The notes below the pieces were generated by a model. That model had not been told where the DNA came from. It did not search any database and worked only from the letters and a program-made list of their open reading frames with translations. This document shows positions 7,071 through 14,096 of a stretch of DNA of 17,491 nt, piece after piece. Origin of the DNA: Oscillospiraceae bacterium (lineage in GTDB: Bacteria > Bacillota > Clostridia > Oscillospirales > Ruminococcaceae). The stretch's first letter is position 1. Each line of letters opens with the position of its first letter. The position numbers were made by a program, and so were the translations under genes. The stretch covers positions 1 through 17,491 of the forward strand of contig JAQXFT010000066.1 in assembly GCA_029005335.1 (NCBI GenBank), read 5' to 3'.

Positions 7071-7683
7071 TAAAATCAGGAAGTTCTCCTATGCTGTTTA
7101 TATACGGTACACCCTCCGGTACACTTCCGAAACCGTATTTTGCATGAATAAAATCAACTCCGGCTTTGACGGCTGATTTGTAATCCCATTCCGTATCACC
7201 TACATAGACAGATTTCTCACAGCCGGAACGTTCGTGAACAAGCTTTATGTTGTAATCCTTTTCCTTTAAAGTATTTCCGAAGCACTCTTTATCAGAAAAA
7301 TATTTCTCAAAATTATAATGCTTCAGAAAAGTTTCAATATATCCTTTCTGACAGTTGCTTACTATTGACAATTTATACTTCTCAGACAGAATTTTCAGAG
7401 TGCTTTCGAGTTCCGGATAGAGTTCTGCACCGTATTTAAGCAGATATTCTTCCTCATACTCGAAGCACTTTCTGTATATAAGCTCAATATCCAAATCGGG
7501 ATAATTCTGAAAAAGCATAAGAGCGATTTCGTCCATAGTCTTGCCCATAATACTTTTCATGAAATCGTCATCAACCTTTATTCTGCCTCCGGAGTAATCT
7601 CTCATAGCGTTATTCCATGCCACAGCAACCTGTTTTGAAGAATCCCAGAGAGTACCGTCCAGATCAAATATAATACCGTTCAT
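7054..7683 (-). CDS. HAD-superfamily hydrolase, phosphoglycolate phosphatase-like
   Basis: A 209-residue haloacid dehalogenase-type phosphatase. Motif I is FDLDGTLWDS, with nucleophile D7 and acid/base D9. Residues 15-90 make a helical C1 cap. Motif II is SIVSN, with S109. A motif III lysine is likely in the LKEKDYN segment near 139-142. Motif IV is VGDTEWD at 161-167, which holds Mg2+. The layout is that of the phosphoglycolate phosphatase/beta-phosphoglucomutase group. Substrate cannot be read from sequence; a small phosphorylated metabolite is likely. The start ATG has TAAGGAG upstream, and an extended -10 promoter lies at 7731-7736. It converges on and overlaps the dCMP deaminase gene by 17 bases, with no terminator between. 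Confidence 0.88.
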   Translation of the reverse strand: MNGIIFDLDGTLWDSSKQVAVAWNNAMRDYSGGRIKVDDDFMKSIMGKTMDEIALMLFQNYPDLDIELIYRKCFEYEEEYLLKYGAELYPELESTLKILSEKYKLSIVSNCQKGYIETFLKHYNFEKYFSDKECFGNTLKEKDYNIKLVHERSGCEKSVYVGDTEWDYKSAVKAGVDFIHAKYGFGSVPEGVPYINSIGELPDFIRDLY

Positions 7684-7730
7684 AATTAATGCTCCTTAGT
7701 TATTTGATTTTTCTGAATAGAATCTATCTT

Positions 7731-7759
7731 ATTATATCATATTTTCCGGTTAAAAACCA
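7731..7759 (-). promoter_or_regulatory. Promoter of the HAD hydrolase gene
   Basis: Leftward TATAAT at 7736-7731 with upstream TGA, an extended -10. At 17-base spacing the -35 is TGGTTT (7759-7754), a poor match, so the extended -10 may carry recognition. Confidence 0.6.
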
Positions 7760-7770
7760 TTGTGAATAAT

Positions 7771-7796
7771 TACAAAACAAAAGCCTTTTGTTTGTA
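7771..7796. repeat. 26-base imperfect inverted repeat in divergent gap
   Basis: The left arm TACAAAACAAAAG (7771-7783) is complementary to the right arm CTTTTGTTTGTA (7785-7796) except for one extra A, around a single central C. It lies between the HAD promoter and the TTGACA of the DUF4250 promoter. A TTTGTACAAA palindrome at 7791-7800 overlaps its right end. No T-run follows, so it is more like an operator than a terminator. A cognate regulator is unknown. Confidence 0.55.
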
Positions 7797-7833
7797 CAAA
7801 TCAAACATAAATCAGAAAGATTTTTTTTACTTG

Positions 7834-7862
7834 TTGACAAATCCGAAAAAATATTGTAGCAT
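7834..7862 (+). promoter_or_regulatory. Promoter of the DUF4250/InlB-repeat operon
   Basis: Perfect TTGACA at 7834-7839, a 17-base spacer and TAGCAT at 7857-7862 (four of six). The predicted start is near 7869, before the AAGAAAGGA at 7876-7884 and the ATG at 7900. It shows that the longer in-frame opening from 7762 is not coding. Confidence 0.62.
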
Positions 7863-7899
7863 TAAAATATATTTTAAGAAAGGATTCTTTTTTTCAGAT

Positions 7900-8079
7900 A
7901 TGAATAATATTCCCAATGACCCTGCTATTCTTTTAAGCTATATAAATACTCAGCTCAGGGATAACTATAAAAATCTTGATGACCTCTGCAAATCCCTTGA
8001 CGTTTCAGAAGCTGATATAGTAAACAAGCTTAAATCAATAGGATATTCTTATGACGAAAAATTAAACAGATTCAGATAA
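7900..8079 (+). CDS. DUF4250 small protein
   Basis: A 59-residue protein matching the DUF4250 family, which I recognise from the NIPNDPAILLSYINTQLRDNY opening (residues 3-23) and the LNRF end. Members are short proteins of unknown function. Residues 25-50 (LDDLCKSLDVSEADIVNKLKSIGYSYD in part) have the spacing of a helix-turn-helix: helix, DVS turn, second helix. A DNA-binding role is therefore possible but not shown. The ATG at 7900 is preferred over in-frame upstream codons because a promoter with TTGACA lies at 7834-7862 inside the longer frame. The ribosome binding site AAAGGA is about 15 bases from the ATG, rather far. It is 11 bases ahead of the secreted InlB-repeat gene, which has a good ribosome binding site, so they are likely one operon. 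Confidence 0.8.
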   Translation: MNNIPNDPAILLSYINTQLRDNYKNLDDLCKSLDVSEADIVNKLKSIGYSYDEKLNRFR

Positions 8080-8090
8080 GGAGTATATTT

Positions 8091-9233
8091 ATGAAATTAT
8101 TTACAAAATGCCTGTCCGTACTTACAGCCCTTACACTGACTATATGCAGTTCACCTGCTGTATATTCATCTGCTGAGATTTCCGAAAAAACCTCATATAC
8201 CCTCAGCTTTGACCTCGACGGCGGAATCTGTGAGGATTACGACTTACCCGATATGTCAGTAGAAGGTGGTTCTTCTATATTCATTCCGGAGGGCGAACCT
8301 GAAAAGGACGGATATTATTTCTCTGGCTGGACATACAATAACTATATACTTTATGAACCGAATGATTCCTTCAAAATGCCGGAAGAAGATACTGTTCTTA
8401 CTCCTGTATGGTTCAAAGCCGGTGACAAGGACTTCCATAAAATAACCTTTATGGCTGACGGAGGAAGATTTATTGAGGAATTAAATGAATATGAAATAAT
8501 TTCCGGTTTATTTCTCGTTATCCCAAGAGATGTTGTGGCTAAAGACGGATTCCAGCAGTACGGCTGGACTGACGGTGAACACGATTTCCAGAAGGGCGAA
8601 AAAATGATTATCCCCGACCATGATACTGAGCTTTATCCTATATGGCGTGCTTTCAGAAACGTTCACTATAATGCCGGAGATTTTGAAAATCTCGTCGGCG
8701 GAACTGATGTTCAATTTGAAAGAATTGCAGGTCAGTCCTTTGAGCTTGCTGATAATACAAGATTCGCAAGAAAAGGCTATAATCTTACCGGCTGGCACTG
8801 CGAAAATGACGGTCAGGACTATTTAACAAGTGCAACCTATATTATGCCTGATGAGGAAGCATATTTTACAGCTATCTGGAGTCCTATGAGCTATAATGTA
8901 AAATTTTCAGCCTCAACATCTCAGATAACAAAAGTAAAGGCTTCATATGGTGAATCACTTGTTGTTCCGGAATGTGAATTTACTAAGTCAGGATATGTAT
9001 TCGGTGGCTGGACATACAAGGGAAAAACATACTGGCCGGGCGATAATTTTGAAATTCCCGCACTTCTTAAAGGCGAAAGTATTGTATTCGGCTGTAACTG
9101 GGTTAAAGAGGCTGATATATCAGATGAACAGCTTAACTGTTTCTCACTTATAGATGCAAAAAGAGCTTACAAGAAAGGTAAAATTACTCTTGAGGAGCTT
9201 CAGAAACAGGAAGATTTCCTGCTGAATAAATAA
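8091..9233 (+). CDS. Secreted protein with four InlB B-repeat-like domains
   Basis: A 380-residue exported protein. Residues 1-28 are a signal peptide (KLFTK, hydrophobic core, likely cleavage after VYSSA). The mature part holds four repeats of the InlB B-repeat/Listeria-Bacteroides type (PF09479-like beta-grasp), at about 36-109, 116-187, 190-264 and 268-339. Each contains the hallmark G-Y/F-x3-G-W: GYYFSGW, GFQQYGW, GYNLTGW and GYVFGGW. The repeats differ a lot in sequence, so this is not recent duplication. No LPxTG, membrane anchor, dockerin or lipobox is visible. The last 35 residues are helical and charged (IDAKRAYKKGKITLEELQKQ), resembling a SHOCT-type short C-terminal domain. Such repeats usually occur in surface or adhesion proteins; the ligand here is unknown. 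GGAG lies just ahead of the ATG, and a strong terminator follows. Confidence 0.85.
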   Translation: MKLFTKCLSVLTALTLTICSSPAVYSSAEISEKTSYTLSFDLDGGICEDYDLPDMSVEGGSSIFIPEGEPEKDGYYFSGWTYNNYILYEPNDSFKMPEEDTVLTPVWFKAGDKDFHKITFMADGGRFIEELNEYEIISGLFLVIPRDVVAKDGFQQYGWTDGEHDFQKGEKMIIPDHDTELYPIWRAFRNVHYNAGDFENLVGGTDVQFERIAGQSFELADNTRFARKGYNLTGWHCENDGQDYLTSATYIMPDEEAYFTAIWSPMSYNVKFSASTSQITKVKASYGESLVVPECEFTKSGYVFGGWTYKGKTYWPGDNFEIPALLKGESIVFGCNWVKEADISDEQLNCFSLIDAKRAYKKGKITLEELQKQEDFLLNK

Positions 9234-9237
9234 AATC

Positions 9238-9272
9238 TGCGGACGGAATTATTTTCCGTCCGCATTTCTTTT
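9238..9272 (+). terminator. Bidirectional terminator between convergent genes
   Basis: An 11-base perfect stem (9238-9248 with 9254-9264, arm TGCGGACGGAA) around a five-base loop, followed on the + strand by TTTCTTTT. On the - strand it is followed by GATTTTATTT, so it can also stop the leftward bioY unit. The TAA of the leftward DUF1284 gene (9251-9249) lies in the loop. Confidence 0.88.
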
Positions 9273-9617
9273 ACCGCATATACTATACCACTGACAGTCT
9301 CCGCATATATCCTTCAGAAGATTTTTTTCAAGTATTTCCGATTTTACTTTTTGCTTCAAATCATCATATCTGAATACATTGTTTTCATTGAGCTTACAGT
9401 ATTCAAGAATTTTCATGTCATATGAAAATGCTTTTCCTGATATGCAGTTTTTCGGACATTCAGAACATATACTATCAGATTTGACTGCAAGAAATATTTC
9501 GGGATTTTTTTCAAGCTCTGATATTACTCTGTACATATTTTCCGTAAATTTATCACTGTATCCCCTGCCCTCAAAAAATTCCGTACATAACAGATGATGC
9601 GGTCTAAGCGTTAACAT
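9249..9617 (-). CDS. DUF1284 cysteine-rich protein
   Basis: A 122-residue protein of the DUF1284 family, recognised from LRPHHLLC at the N-terminus, GRGYSDKFTENM, and two cysteine clusters. The first cluster is C51, C54 and C58 (CSECPKNC), and the second is C105, C108 and C114 (CGDCQWYSIC). With C11 and the two histidines at 7-8 this looks like a metal or iron-sulphur binding protein. The family has no established function and I do not assign one. Its ATG lies inside the last codons of bioY, overlapping by 14 bases, with ATAGGA as the ribosome binding site, so translation is probably coupled to bioY. It ends inside the loop of the terminator at 9238-9272. Confidence 0.82.
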   Translation of the reverse strand: MLTLRPHHLLCTEFFEGRGYSDKFTENMYRVISELEKNPEIFLAVKSDSICSECPKNCISGKAFSYDMKILEYCKLNENNVFRYDDLKQKVKSEILEKNLLKDICGDCQWYSICGKRNADGK

Positions 9618-10149
9618 ATTTTCCTATCGCCTTTACAACTATTGATGCACAGAAAATTTTTAAAGCGTCCGGAATGATAAATGGTATAACACACCATGAA
9701 AGAGTCTGCATAAGTCCAATACTTCCGGTATTTTTTGAATATACCAGCATAAACCATGCTGTACCCAGTGCATAGCATACAAGAAGCCCTGCAATCATAG
9801 AGCTTATTAATACAGGATAACTTTTTCCGAGAAGCTTTTCAAAAAGCCACATGACAAGTGCCGAAGCTATAAATCCCACTATATATCCTCCGGTAGTTCC
9901 CATGATTATTCCCAGTCCACCCGAAAATCCTGCAAATACAGGTACTCCGCAAGCACCTAAAAGCACATACGCCAGCACAGAAAACGTTCCGAGCTTTCCG
10001 CCAAGAAGTCCCACTGCAACAAATATTCCGAATGTCTGAAGCGTAAAGGGTACAGTCATAGGTATCTGAATCCATGCACATACTGCTATAAGTGCTGTAC
10101 ACATTCCGCATTTTGCAATATCCCTGACTGAAATTTTTGATTTATTCAT
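9604..10149 (-). CDS. bioY: Biotin transporter substrate-binding protein BioY
   Basis: A 181-residue membrane protein, the S component of an energy-coupling factor transporter that captures biotin. About six hydrophobic segments fill the protein. Family signatures are present: IQIPMTVPFTLQTFGIFVAVGLLGGKLG near residues 27-54, then LLGACGVPVFAGFSGGLG and the glycine-rich TGGYIVGFI segment. The EcfA/EcfT energising module is not in the window and is presumably shared. The start is supported by GAGGAGG before the ATG and by a near-perfect promoter. No BirA operator or riboswitch is visible upstream. The downstream DUF1284 gene overlaps its end by 14 bases. Uptake rather than synthesis of biotin is suggested, but bio genes could be elsewhere. 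Confidence 0.93.
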   Translation of the reverse strand: MNKSKISVRDIAKCGMCTALIAVCAWIQIPMTVPFTLQTFGIFVAVGLLGGKLGTFSVLAYVLLGACGVPVFAGFSGGLGIIMGTTGGYIVGFIASALVMWLFEKLLGKSYPVLISSMIAGLLVCYALGTAWFMLVYSKNTGSIGLMQTLSWCVIPFIIPDALKIFCASIVVKAIGKYVNA

Positions 10150-10172
10150 AATAAATTCCTCCTCTGATTTCT

Positions 10173-10201
10173 ATTATATCACATTGCCTCCGGAATGTCA
10201 A
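10173..10201 (-). promoter_or_regulatory. Promoter of bioY-DUF1284
   Basis: Leftward perfect TTGACA at 10201-10196, a 17-base spacer and perfect TATAAT at 10178-10173 with upstream TGA. This is the best consensus promoter in the window. The predicted start is near 10166, leaving a leader of under 20 bases with GAGGAGG. Confidence 0.85.
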
Positions 10202-10254
10202 CCATATTTTTTCAAAAAAGGTGACATTTTTCTGAAAAAATTAATTCTGACTTA

Positions 10255-10283
10255 TTTACTTTTTGATTCAGAAATGCTATAAT
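10255..10283 (+). promoter_or_regulatory. Promoter of dnaD-dnaC/dnaI pair
   Basis: TTTACT at 10255-10260, a 17-base spacer and perfect TATAAT at 10278-10283, preceded by TGC (extended -10). The predicted start is near 10290. An A6T7 tract at 10294-10306 is in the leader, and GAGGT precedes the ATG at 10321. Confidence 0.7.
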
Positions 10284-10320
10284 AGTAAAACAGAAAAAAT
10301 TTTTTTGTGAGGTAATTTCT

Positions 10321-11343
10321 ATGAAATATGGTTTTAACTGTGGAATATGGGGAAATATTTTCGTAGTTCCCGGCATTGTTGCAGACGGATTTCTGAAAAT
10401 TGCTGACGGTTCACAGTTAAAAGTTTTGCTTTACCTGCTCAGGAATAACGGAAAATCATTTGACATTCAGGAAATAGCTGAGACTCTGGATTTGCCTGAA
10501 GATGAGGTAAGTGATTCAGTCTTATTCTGGGAACAGCACGGAATACTTCCTTCAGATAATGAAAGCAGTCTGCCGGCTGTAAACAGTATATTTTCAGCAG
10601 TCCCTGCTTCTCTGCCGGAATATTTTCCCGAAAGGCAGAAAAATTATATTTCCTATTCAAGGGATTCAAGCGACGGTCTTAATATTACTCCGTCAGAAAT
10701 ATCTGATATGCTCAAATCAACTCCTCCCCTGCGTAAACTTTTCAATATTGCCGAAAAATATATTGACAACATGAACTTTGCAGTACAGCGTTCGCTTGTA
10801 TGGCTCTATCAGTATCTTGGATTTTCGCCTGAGATGATTGAAATTATTTTAGAATACTGCGTTTCAATAAATAAGGCTTATATCTGGGAAATAGAAGCTG
10901 TTGCTCTTAAATTCAGAAGAAACGGTATCGATTCTCCCGAACTCGCCCGAAATGAAATTGACCGCCTTAAAGATGAAATGGAAAACGGTTCATTCATCAA
11001 AAAAATTAAAAGAATGTTTTTTATGGAACGTGACCCTGTCACCAGACAGAGAAATTTTATGATAAAATGGAAATCAGAAGAATATCCTGATGAGCTTATC
11101 AGGCTTGCATATGAGAAATCTGTCGAAGCAACCGGAAACAAAGCAAGGATTCCAATAGAATATATAGACACTATTCTTAAAAGATGGAAGGAAAAAAATA
11201 TCACAACAGTTGAACAGGCTGAACAGGACGATATTGATTTCAAAAAACTTTTCAAATCCAAAAAGAATAATTCAACCGATTCTGAAAAATCTGATGACGG
11301 ACATTTTGAAGAGGATTATGAAATATTCCTGAATAATTTTTAA
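10321..11343 (+). CDS. DnaD domain protein (replication initiation/primosome)
   Basis: A 340-residue protein of the DnaD/DnaB primosome family. Residues about 18-78 form a winged-helix N-terminal domain (GFLKIADGSQLKVLLYLLRNNG, then EIAETLDLPEDEVSDSVLFWEQHGIL). A DnaD-type DDBH2 helical domain spans about 125-220. A second related unit at about 240-300 ends in YIDTILKRWKEKNI, which has the Y-x3-I-L-x2-W signature of the family. The tail is lysine-rich then acidic. These proteins help remodel origin DNA and recruit the helicase loader. The very next gene, 12 bases on, is a loader ATPase, which supports that role. The two DDBH2-like units make it closer to DnaB-type primosome proteins than to plain DnaD, so I leave the symbol blank. 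Confidence 0.85.
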   Translation: MKYGFNCGIWGNIFVVPGIVADGFLKIADGSQLKVLLYLLRNNGKSFDIQEIAETLDLPEDEVSDSVLFWEQHGILPSDNESSLPAVNSIFSAVPASLPEYFPERQKNYISYSRDSSDGLNITPSEISDMLKSTPPLRKLFNIAEKYIDNMNFAVQRSLVWLYQYLGFSPEMIEIILEYCVSINKAYIWEIEAVALKFRRNGIDSPELARNEIDRLKDEMENGSFIKKIKRMFFMERDPVTRQRNFMIKWKSEEYPDELIRLAYEKSVEATGNKARIPIEYIDTILKRWKEKNITTVEQAEQDDIDFKKLFKSKKNNSTDSEKSDDGHFEEDYEIFLNNF

Positions 11344-11355
11344 TAGGAGGAAAAA

Positions 11356-12321
11356 ATGGATAAATCTGAAATATATGAAAAAGCATTTAATATTATACAG
11401 AAACGGCGTATCGATGCTATCAACGAAAATCAGATGAGAATTGAGGAGGTTAACAGAGATGTACCCGAAATAAATGAATTCAATGCACATCTCTATAATA
11501 CGAGCCACGAAATATTCAGAATAATCTCTGAGGGGAAAAATGTAAATGAAAAAATCGCTGAGCTGAAAAAATCAAATCTCGAAATCCAGAGGCTTATAAA
11601 ATCTACTCTCAGAAAGTATCAATATCCCCCGGATTATCTTGACATACACTATTGCTGTAAGGACTGCAATGATACCGGATATCATAACGGCGAATACTGT
11701 CACTGCTTTCATGAACTGGTCGGAAAGCTTTCTGCAGATGAAATGAATAAATCCTCACAGATAAAGCTTTCAAGCTTTGAGACATTCAGCCTTGAATATT
11801 ATAACGGCGATGATTTTGTCACAATGAAAAAAATCCTTGAAAAAGCAAAGGATTTCGCAGAAAACTTCGGCAAGCACAGTGAAAATATCCTGATGATGGG
11901 CAGTACCGGTCTCGGAAAAACTCATCTCTCATTGGCAATCGCAAATGAAGTCCTGAAAAAAGGCTACAGCGTCATCTATGATTCTGCTATAAATATTCTC
12001 CATAAAATCGAAATGGAACACTTCGGACGTGACAAAATCAATGATACACTTTCACTTGTGAATAATTCCGATTTGCTTATTATTGACGACCTGGGAACGG
12101 AATTTGAATCACCCTTTTATAATTCCACTATATACAATATAATAAATACCAGACTTAATATCGCAAAATCTACCATAATAAGCACAAATCTTGAACTCAA
12201 GGATATAGATACAAGATATTCAAAGAGAATAAGCTCACGTCTCAGCACTATGTATACCTGTATGGTGTTCAGCGGACGTGATGTGCGTTCACAGAAAAAA
12301 CAGCGTGAACTGAAAAAATAA
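11356..12321 (+). CDS. DnaC/DnaI-type helicase loader ATPase
   Basis: A 321-residue AAA+ protein that likely loads the replicative helicase. The N-terminal 95 residues are helical, then a zinc-ribbon-like cluster follows (C100/C101, C104, C115, C117; CCKDCNDTGYHNGEYCHC), as in DnaI and DnaC of low-GC bacteria. The ATPase core has Walker A GSTGLGKTH at 182-190, Walker B LLIIDDLG at 240-247, sensor I TIISTN at 273-278, and a likely arginine finger in RISSRLS at 291-297. IstB transposition helpers share the ATPase fold, but the zinc cluster, the length and the adjacent DnaD-like gene favour the helicase loader. TAGGAGG lies just before the ATG. thyX follows with its own promoter. Confidence 0.88.
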   Translation: MDKSEIYEKAFNIIQKRRIDAINENQMRIEEVNRDVPEINEFNAHLYNTSHEIFRIISEGKNVNEKIAELKKSNLEIQRLIKSTLRKYQYPPDYLDIHYCCKDCNDTGYHNGEYCHCFHELVGKLSADEMNKSSQIKLSSFETFSLEYYNGDDFVTMKKILEKAKDFAENFGKHSENILMMGSTGLGKTHLSLAIANEVLKKGYSVIYDSAINILHKIEMEHFGRDKINDTLSLVNNSDLLIIDDLGTEFESPFYNSTIYNIINTRLNIAKSTIISTNLELKDIDTRYSKRISSRLSTMYTCMVFSGRDVRSQKKQRELKK

Positions 12322-12329
12322 TAGTTTTC

Positions 12330-12358
12330 TTGACTTTATATCAGAAAAATGCTATAAT
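12330..12358 (+). promoter_or_regulatory. Promoter of the thyX operon
   Basis: TTGACT at 12330-12335, a 17-base spacer and perfect TATAAT at 12353-12358 with upstream TGC (extended -10). The predicted start is near 12365. This excludes the in-frame TTG at 12330 and supports the ATG at 12402. Confidence 0.82.
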
Positions 12359-12401
12359 AAATTCAGTGAATAAAGCTCTGAAGAAAGGATTATTATATAT
12401 A

Positions 12402-13172
12402 ATGAAAGTAACTCTGATAACTCATACTCCCGAACCAGAAAAAATTATTGCAGCCGCTGCCAGACTCTGCTACTCTGATACAAGTGCTGCTAACCTTATG
12501 GAGGGTATGAACGACGAAAAGGCACAGTCATTTGTTGAAATGCTCTCGGCTATGGGTCACGAAAGCCCTATCGAACATATTACATTTACTTTCGGAATAG
12601 AAGGTGTTTCAAGAACCCTCCTCGCTCAGATTACAAGACACCGTATTGCATCATTTTCAGTACAGAGTCAGAGATATGTGCGTCAGGATAATTTCCAGTA
12701 TATAACCCCTCCTGCAATTGCTGATAATCCGGAAGCCTCCGGAATTTATTTAAAGGCTATGGAAAACGCTGTCAGAGATTATAACAGAATCAGCAGTATC
12801 CTCGAAGAAAAATACTATCAGGAATTTATTAATCAGGGAATTTCTGAAAAAAAGGCAAGAAGCAGTGCAGAAAAAAAAGCTATCGAAGATGCAAGATTCG
12901 TTCTCCCCAACTCCTGCGAAACTAAAATAATGGTTACTATGAACGCAAGAAGCCTCCTGAACTTCTTCAAGCTCAGATGCTGTAACAGAGCCCAGTGGGA
13001 AATACGTGAGCTTGCCTGCGAAATGCTTCGGCTTTGCAGTCAGGTTGCTCCCTCAGTCTTCAGAAATGCCGGAGCTTCCTGTTGCAACGGTAACTGCCCT
13101 GAAGGTAAAATGTCCTGCGGTAAGGCTGAGGAAGTCAGAAAATATATGGCATCTCTTAAAAAACCTCTTTAA
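12402..13172 (+). CDS. thyX: Flavin-dependent thymidylate synthase ThyX
   Basis: A 256-residue FAD-dependent enzyme that makes dTMP from dUMP, taking the methylene from 5,10-methylenetetrahydrofolate and reducing it with NADPH through flavin. The ThyX signature RHRxxSxxxxSxR is complete as RHRIASFSVQSQR at 79-91. HESPIEHITFTF at 53-64 is a second family hallmark, and NARSLLNFFKLRCCNRAQWEIRELA holds the nucleotide-binding arginines. The C-terminus has a cysteine-rich tail (CCNGNCPEGKMSCGK) seen in clostridial members as I recall. Start at 12402 fits the promoter and AAGAAAGGA at 12381-12389. It heads a run of tightly spaced genes. Its substrate is the product of the dCMP deaminase at 6588, and the 5-FCL gene three places on serves the folate pool. 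Confidence 0.95.
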   Translation: MKVTLITHTPEPEKIIAAAARLCYSDTSAANLMEGMNDEKAQSFVEMLSAMGHESPIEHITFTFGIEGVSRTLLAQITRHRIASFSVQSQRYVRQDNFQYITPPAIADNPEASGIYLKAMENAVRDYNRISSILEEKYYQEFINQGISEKKARSSAEKKAIEDARFVLPNSCETKIMVTMNARSLLNFFKLRCCNRAQWEIRELACEMLRLCSQVAPSVFRNAGASCCNGNCPEGKMSCGKAEEVRKYMASLKKPL

Positions 13173-13186
13173 GTATGGTGAACTAA

Positions 13187-14080
13187 ATGCTTGATTTCAG
13201 AACTATTGATATATCTGATAAGGACAGAATTTGCAGATGTCTTGAAAAATCTGATTTTCAGGGGTGCGAATACAGCTTCGCAAACAATATGGCATGGAGG
13301 AGATTAAGCAATTCAAAAATAGCTTTCTATAAAAATTTCTATATAACCTGTGCATCTGATACTGATGATGATATACCCGTATTTCTCTTTCCGTCCGGAG
13401 AGGGCGATTACCGTGAAGTGTTTGACGAAATGAAAAAATATGCCGGAAGTATCGGAAAACCTCTGAGAGTTTCCGGAGTTACCCAGAATACTCTCAGAAT
13501 CCTGAACAGCCTTTATTCCGGTCAGTTTACTGTTGAATATGACCGTGACAACTCCGATTATATCTACAATTCCGCCGATTTGATTAACCTCTCAGGAAGA
13601 AAATATCACCAGAAACGCAATCACCTTGCAAAAATAAACCAGTATAACTGGAATTTCTCCGTCATGACTGAATCCGATTTCGATGAATGTATAGCTTTCA
13701 GTGCAGTGAATTATAACATCAGAAACGGTATCGACGACTTCTCAAGCGTTGCCGAACAGTTCGCAATCAATACCTTCTTCAATCACTTCAGTGAAATGAA
13801 GCTTTTCGGCGGAATTATCAGAATAGACGGAAAAATCAAAGCCTTTTCAATCGGTGAAAGACTTAACAGCAATACTGTATGCGTCCATATTGAAAAGGCT
13901 GACACTTCTTATCAGGGCATATATCCTGCTATTAATAACCAGTTCTGCAAGGCTTTTGCAGAAAATTTCAGATACGTAAACCGTGAGGAGGATTTGGGCA
14001 TAGAGGGTCTCAGAAAATCCAAGCTGTCCTATAATCCTGCATATATTCTGGAAAAGAATATAATCACTTTTAACTATTGA
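13187..14080 (+). CDS. DUF2156 GNAT-like protein
   Basis: A 297-residue protein of the DUF2156 family (PF09924), which shares the double acyltransferase-like fold of the phosphatidylglycerol lysyltransferase C-terminal domain. Telling segments are DYIYNSADLINLSGRKYHQKRNHLAKI (from about 125), a segment with FGGIIRIDGKIKAFSIGERL, and the end YVNREEDLGIEGLRKSKLSYNPAY. It is soluble, with no membrane flippase part, so it is not a full MprF. An aminoacyl- or acyl-transfer reaction is plausible but the substrate is unknown. It lies 14 bases after thyX and 16 before the DJ-1 gene, inside the same probable operon. Its ribosome binding site is weak (GGTG), which suggests translation linked to thyX. 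Confidence 0.8.
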   Translation: MLDFRTIDISDKDRICRCLEKSDFQGCEYSFANNMAWRRLSNSKIAFYKNFYITCASDTDDDIPVFLFPSGEGDYREVFDEMKKYAGSIGKPLRVSGVTQNTLRILNSLYSGQFTVEYDRDNSDYIYNSADLINLSGRKYHQKRNHLAKINQYNWNFSVMTESDFDECIAFSAVNYNIRNGIDDFSSVAEQFAINTFFNHFSEMKLFGGIIRIDGKIKAFSIGERLNSNTVCVHIEKADTSYQGIYPAINNQFCKAFAENFRYVNREEDLGIEGLRKSKLSYNPAYILEKNIITFNY

Positions 14081-14096
14081 AAGGAAGTACATTAAT

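Noticed and set aside
7762..7899. Longer N-terminus for the DUF4250 protein
   Set aside because: It would contain the TTGACA promoter, and DUF4250 similarity begins right at the ATG at 7900.
8142..8153. Lipobox in the InlB-repeat signal peptide (LTIC)
   Set aside because: The residue before the cysteine is isoleucine, not glycine, alanine or serine, so lipoprotein processing is unlikely.
8508..8798. Open frame antisense to the InlB-repeat gene
   Set aside because: No ribosome binding site or family likeness; the + strand frame has clear signal peptide and repeats.
9138..9230. Dockerin at the end of the InlB-repeat protein
   Set aside because: No calcium-binding DxNxDG loops, so a cellulosome link is not supported.
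10150..10320. BirA operator or riboswitch ahead of bioY
   Set aside because: No long dyad like the BirA operator and no structured leader; the leader is under 20 bases.
11121..11127. Second exact TGTCGAA (Spo0A box)
   Set aside because: It lies in the middle of the dnaD-like coding region with no promoter nearby, and about two chance matches are expected in the window.
12330..12401. Longer N-terminus for ThyX from TTG
   Set aside because: The TTG is part of the -35 element of the promoter; ThyX similarity begins at the ATG at 12402.
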